Shown here one piece after another: positions 8,230 through 10,011 of a stretch of DNA of 10,011 bases. The notes under the pieces were generated by a model. It made no database searches. It worked only from the letters and a program-made list of their open reading frames with translations, and had not been told where the DNA came from. Both the position numbers and the translations under genes were made by a program. Source of the DNA: an uncultured Bacteroidales bacterium (GTDB taxonomy: Bacteria > Bacteroidota > Bacteroidia > Bacteroidales > JAUNSR01). Where the stretch lies: NCBI GenBank assembly GCA_947074165.1, contig CAMTOT010000085.1:1-10011 (forward strand). The letters are read 5' to 3'. Each line of letters begins with the position of its first letter. The stretch's first letter is position 1.

Positions 8230-9573
8230 TTATACATTAAATTCAATGGCCTTACCTCTGTATTGGGTGTCAACCAAGCCATTTCTATACACTGGAAAAC
8301 CATTTACAAAAGTTGTATCAATCTTATTTGAAAACTCATAACCTTCAAAAGGCGACCATGCACATTTTGACAAGATACTCTCCTTCTCTACTTTTGTAGT
8401 TGACCGTGGATCGACAATAACCATGTCGGCATAGAATCCCTCTTTAATGAACCCTCTGTCTCTTACCTTAAATAACTGAGCAGGAGCATGAGAAGTTTTC
8501 TCCACAACCTTTTCAAGAGAGATCTCTCCTTGTAAAGCTTTCTCAAACAAAAGAAGTAATGAATATTGGATAAGCGGACCGCCAGAGGCTGCTTTTAAAG
8601 CTCCACCCTCTTTATCAGAAAGTAAATGAGGTGCATGATCTGTAGCCACAACGTCAAGTCGATCAGTCCCGAGCGCTTTAATAAGAGCCTCGCGGTCTGA
8701 TTCAAATTTTATAGCTGGATTCCATTTTATCCTTGTTCCGTATTTTGCATAATCAGTATCATTAAACCATAAATGATGAGCACACACTTCGCCAGTAATC
8801 ATTTTATCAGATAACGGTTTATCCTCAAGAAGAGTAAGCTCTTTGGCTGTAGACAAATGCAATAAGTGAAGTCTACCGCCGTACTTAGTTGCAAGCTCTA
8901 CGGCTTCTGAAGAGGATGCGTAACAAGCTTCTTCATCCCTGATAAGCGGATGAACGCTAACCGGAATATCCTCTCCGTATATTGCTTTATACTTCTCAAT
9001 ATTAGCTTTAATCACAGACTCTTTCTCACAATGTGTTGATATAAGCATATCCAACTCTGAGAATATCCTGCGCAACATATCCTCATTATCAACAAGCATA
9101 TTTCCAGTAGATGAACCCATAAATACCTTAACCCCACATACCAGTTTACGGTCTATATTCTTTAGTTGATCTATATTACTATTATTAGCCCCTATATAAA
9201 ACGCGTAGTTTGCAGAAGATGTCTCTGCGGCTCTTTCTCTTTTCCACATCAGATCATCAATAGTCACAGTCTGAGGATTTGTATTTGGCATATCCATAAA
9301 TGTTGTGGTCCCTCCAGCTACGGCAGCCATTGACTCTGACGAAATATCAGCCTTATGTGTAAGACCCGGTTCGCGAAAATGTACCTGATCATCTATTACC
9401 CCCGGTATAAGAAATTTTCCTTCTGCATTAATCACCTCATCCGCTTCATCTTCCTGAATCGGAGTAATATCACCTTTAATAACTGTTTTAATTCTCTCTC
9501 CTTCTACAATTACAGAACCTTTAAATCGCTCTCCTTCGTTAATTATAGTCGCGTTTTTTATAAGTAATGACAT
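8230..9573 (-). CDS. pyrC: Dihydroorotase (amidohydrolase superfamily), Bacteroidota-type
   Basis: This enzyme closes carbamoyl-aspartate to dihydroorotate in de novo pyrimidine synthesis, 447 aa, cytoplasmic. The metal-site landmarks are the DDQVHFREPG stretch at 61-70, K149 in GVKVFMGSS (the carboxylated-lysine position), H181 in STHCE, H239 in HLLHLST and D312 in ATDHAPH. The usual H-x-H of strand 1 is Q63-V-H65, so the first metal His is replaced by Gln. I recall the same DDQVHFR stretch in other Bacteroidota dihydroorotases, including Porphyromonas gingivalis, so it looks lineage-typical rather than a defect. MDMPNTNP at 93-100 and NPAIK at 285-289 also fit the family. Allantoinase or hydantoinase are alternatives but match less well. 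The gene follows the mannosyltransferase after 45 nt that include a hairpin, and is followed by rmuC after 18 nt. Confidence 0.92.
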   Translation of the reverse strand: MSLLIKNATIINEGERFKGSVIVEGERIKTVIKGDITPIQEDEADEVINAEGKFLIPGVIDDQVHFREPGLTHKADISSESMAAVAGGTTTFMDMPNTNPQTVTIDDLMWKRERAAETSSANYAFYIGANNSNIDQLKNIDRKLVCGVKVFMGSSTGNMLVDNEDMLRRIFSELDMLISTHCEKESVIKANIEKYKAIYGEDIPVSVHPLIRDEEACYASSSEAVELATKYGGRLHLLHLSTAKELTLLEDKPLSDKMITGEVCAHHLWFNDTDYAKYGTRIKWNPAIKFESDREALIKALGTDRLDVVATDHAPHLLSDKEGGALKAASGGPLIQYSLLLLFEKALQGEISLEKVVEKTSHAPAQLFKVRDRGFIKEGFYADMVIVDPRSTTKVEKESILSKCAWSPFEGYEFSNKIDTTFVNGFPVYRNGLVDTQYRGKAIEFNV

Positions 9574-9590
9574 AATTATATTATATATGC

Positions 9591-9613
9591 AGGGAGTGAC
9601 AATGCCACTCCCT
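9591..9613 (-). promoter_or_regulatory. GC-rich hairpin in the leader of dihydroorotase
   Basis: A perfect 8-bp inverted repeat, AGGGAGTG and CACTCCCT, encloses a 7-nt loop (GCATTGT on the minus strand). It begins 5 nt after the mannosyltransferase stop and ends 17 nt before the dihydroorotase ATG. No U-run follows on the minus strand, only AT-rich sequence, so it is not a standard intrinsic terminator. It could protect a processed mRNA end, pause transcription, or sit beside the ribosome site. The structure is seen; the role is inferred. Confidence 0.5.
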
Positions 9614-9618
9614 TAAAT

Positions 9619-10011
9619 TTATATTTGATTATATTTTTTAAACCAGCTTATTATTTTTAACCTTATTACCCCGAATACGGCCTCTCCGAATATACTCGAA
9701 TCCATTTTAGAAGTACCAAGTACTCTGTTTATAAAGATTATTGGAACCTCCTTTATTTTAGCACCCATCTTATAAGCGGTAAACTTCATCTCTATTTGGA
9801 AAGCATATCCTTTAAAACGTATCTTATCGAGATCAAACTTTGATAATAATTTTCTTGTATAACATACAAAACCTGCCGTTGTATCACATATTTTCATTCC
9901 TGTGACTATCTGCACATATTTCGAAGCATAGTACGACATTATAACCCTACCCATAGGCCAGTTCACAACATTTACCCCGCTTACATATCTTGATCCTATA
10001 GACATATCATT
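9619..10011 (-). CDS. Polyprenol-phosphate mannosyltransferase, DPM1-like GT2 (partial, 5' end outside window)
   Basis: This is the C-terminal part of a family-2 glycosyltransferase resembling dolichol-phosphate-mannose synthase, which makes a polyprenyl-phosphate mannose donor at the cytoplasmic face of the inner membrane. The frame stays open to the window edge (Asn-Asp precede the first visible Met), so the internal Met at 10005 is not the start. Roughly 115-120 N-terminal residues, including the nucleotide-binding region and the first Asp motif, lie outside. The visible 130 residues hold the family signatures GSRYVSGVNVVNWPMGR, TAGFVCY, FKGYAFQIEMKFTAYK, EVPIIFINR and GTSKM. No transmembrane segment follows, as in soluble or peripheral DPM1 types. 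Use in protein O-mannosylation or glycan synthesis is inferred. It is the first visible gene of the minus-strand operon and lies 45 nt before dihydroorotase. Confidence 0.9.
   Translation of the reverse strand, partial: NDMSIGSRYVSGVNVVNWPMGRVIMSYYASKYVQIVTGMKICDTTAGFVCYTRKLLSKFDLDKIRFKGYAFQIEMKFTAYKMGAKIKEVPIIFINRVLGTSKMDSSIFGEAVFGVIRLKIISWFKKYNQI

Noticed and set aside
9355..9567. Plus-strand open frame of 70 codons
   Set aside because: It is antisense to the conserved N-terminus and metal motif of dihydroorotase.

Overview
The window looks like core, vertically inherited chromosome of a low-GC member of the Bacteroidota, most likely order Bacteroidales. The support is the set of protein families: a PIN-PhoH fusion, an S41 protease with a CKDDE lipoprotein N-terminus, a patatin fused to an outer-membrane barrel, and a polyprenol-phosphate mannosyltransferase next to a dihydroorotase with the DDQVHFR motif. 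Shine-Dalgarno sequences are absent or weak and intergenic DNA is short and AT-rich, which also fits. I cannot name the genus from the sequence alone. I see no insertion sequence, phage, CRISPR array, tRNA or rRNA.

Layout. The window splits into two convergent blocks of closely spaced genes. The plus-strand block (57-5131) holds a PIN-PhoH ATPase, a lipoprotein S41 protease with a PDZ domain, and a patatin-POTRA-barrel outer-membrane protein. These are separated by only 26 and 30 nt, so they may be co-transcribed. The minus-strand block (10011 down to 5197) holds the C-terminal part of a dolichol-phosphate-mannose-type glycosyltransferase, dihydroorotase, RmuC, a dipeptide epimerase and a TrmH-type tRNA methyltransferase. 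The gaps there are 45, 18, an overlap, and about 5-17 nt, so it reads as one operon. The blocks meet at a strong A-tract/T-tract inverted repeat (5142-5190) that can terminate transcription from both sides.

How the genes relate. The plus block leans towards the envelope: one protein is probably an exported, possibly surface-displayed protease, and the next is an outer-membrane protein with a lipase-like domain. PhoH is a cytoplasmic RNA-linked ATPase with no obvious link to them. The minus block mixes housekeeping jobs: lipid-linked mannose donor synthesis, de novo pyrimidine synthesis, a genome-maintenance nuclease-like protein, murein peptide recycling and tRNA 2'-O-methylation. They share a transcript rather than a pathway.

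No stretch over 300 bases lacks a gene. I found no convincing undescribed system. The points most worth a second look are the Gln replacing the first metal-binding His of dihydroorotase, a GC-rich hairpin just ahead of the dihydroorotase start, the bidirectional terminator, and the pairing of an LES-bearing protease with a patatin-barrel protein.
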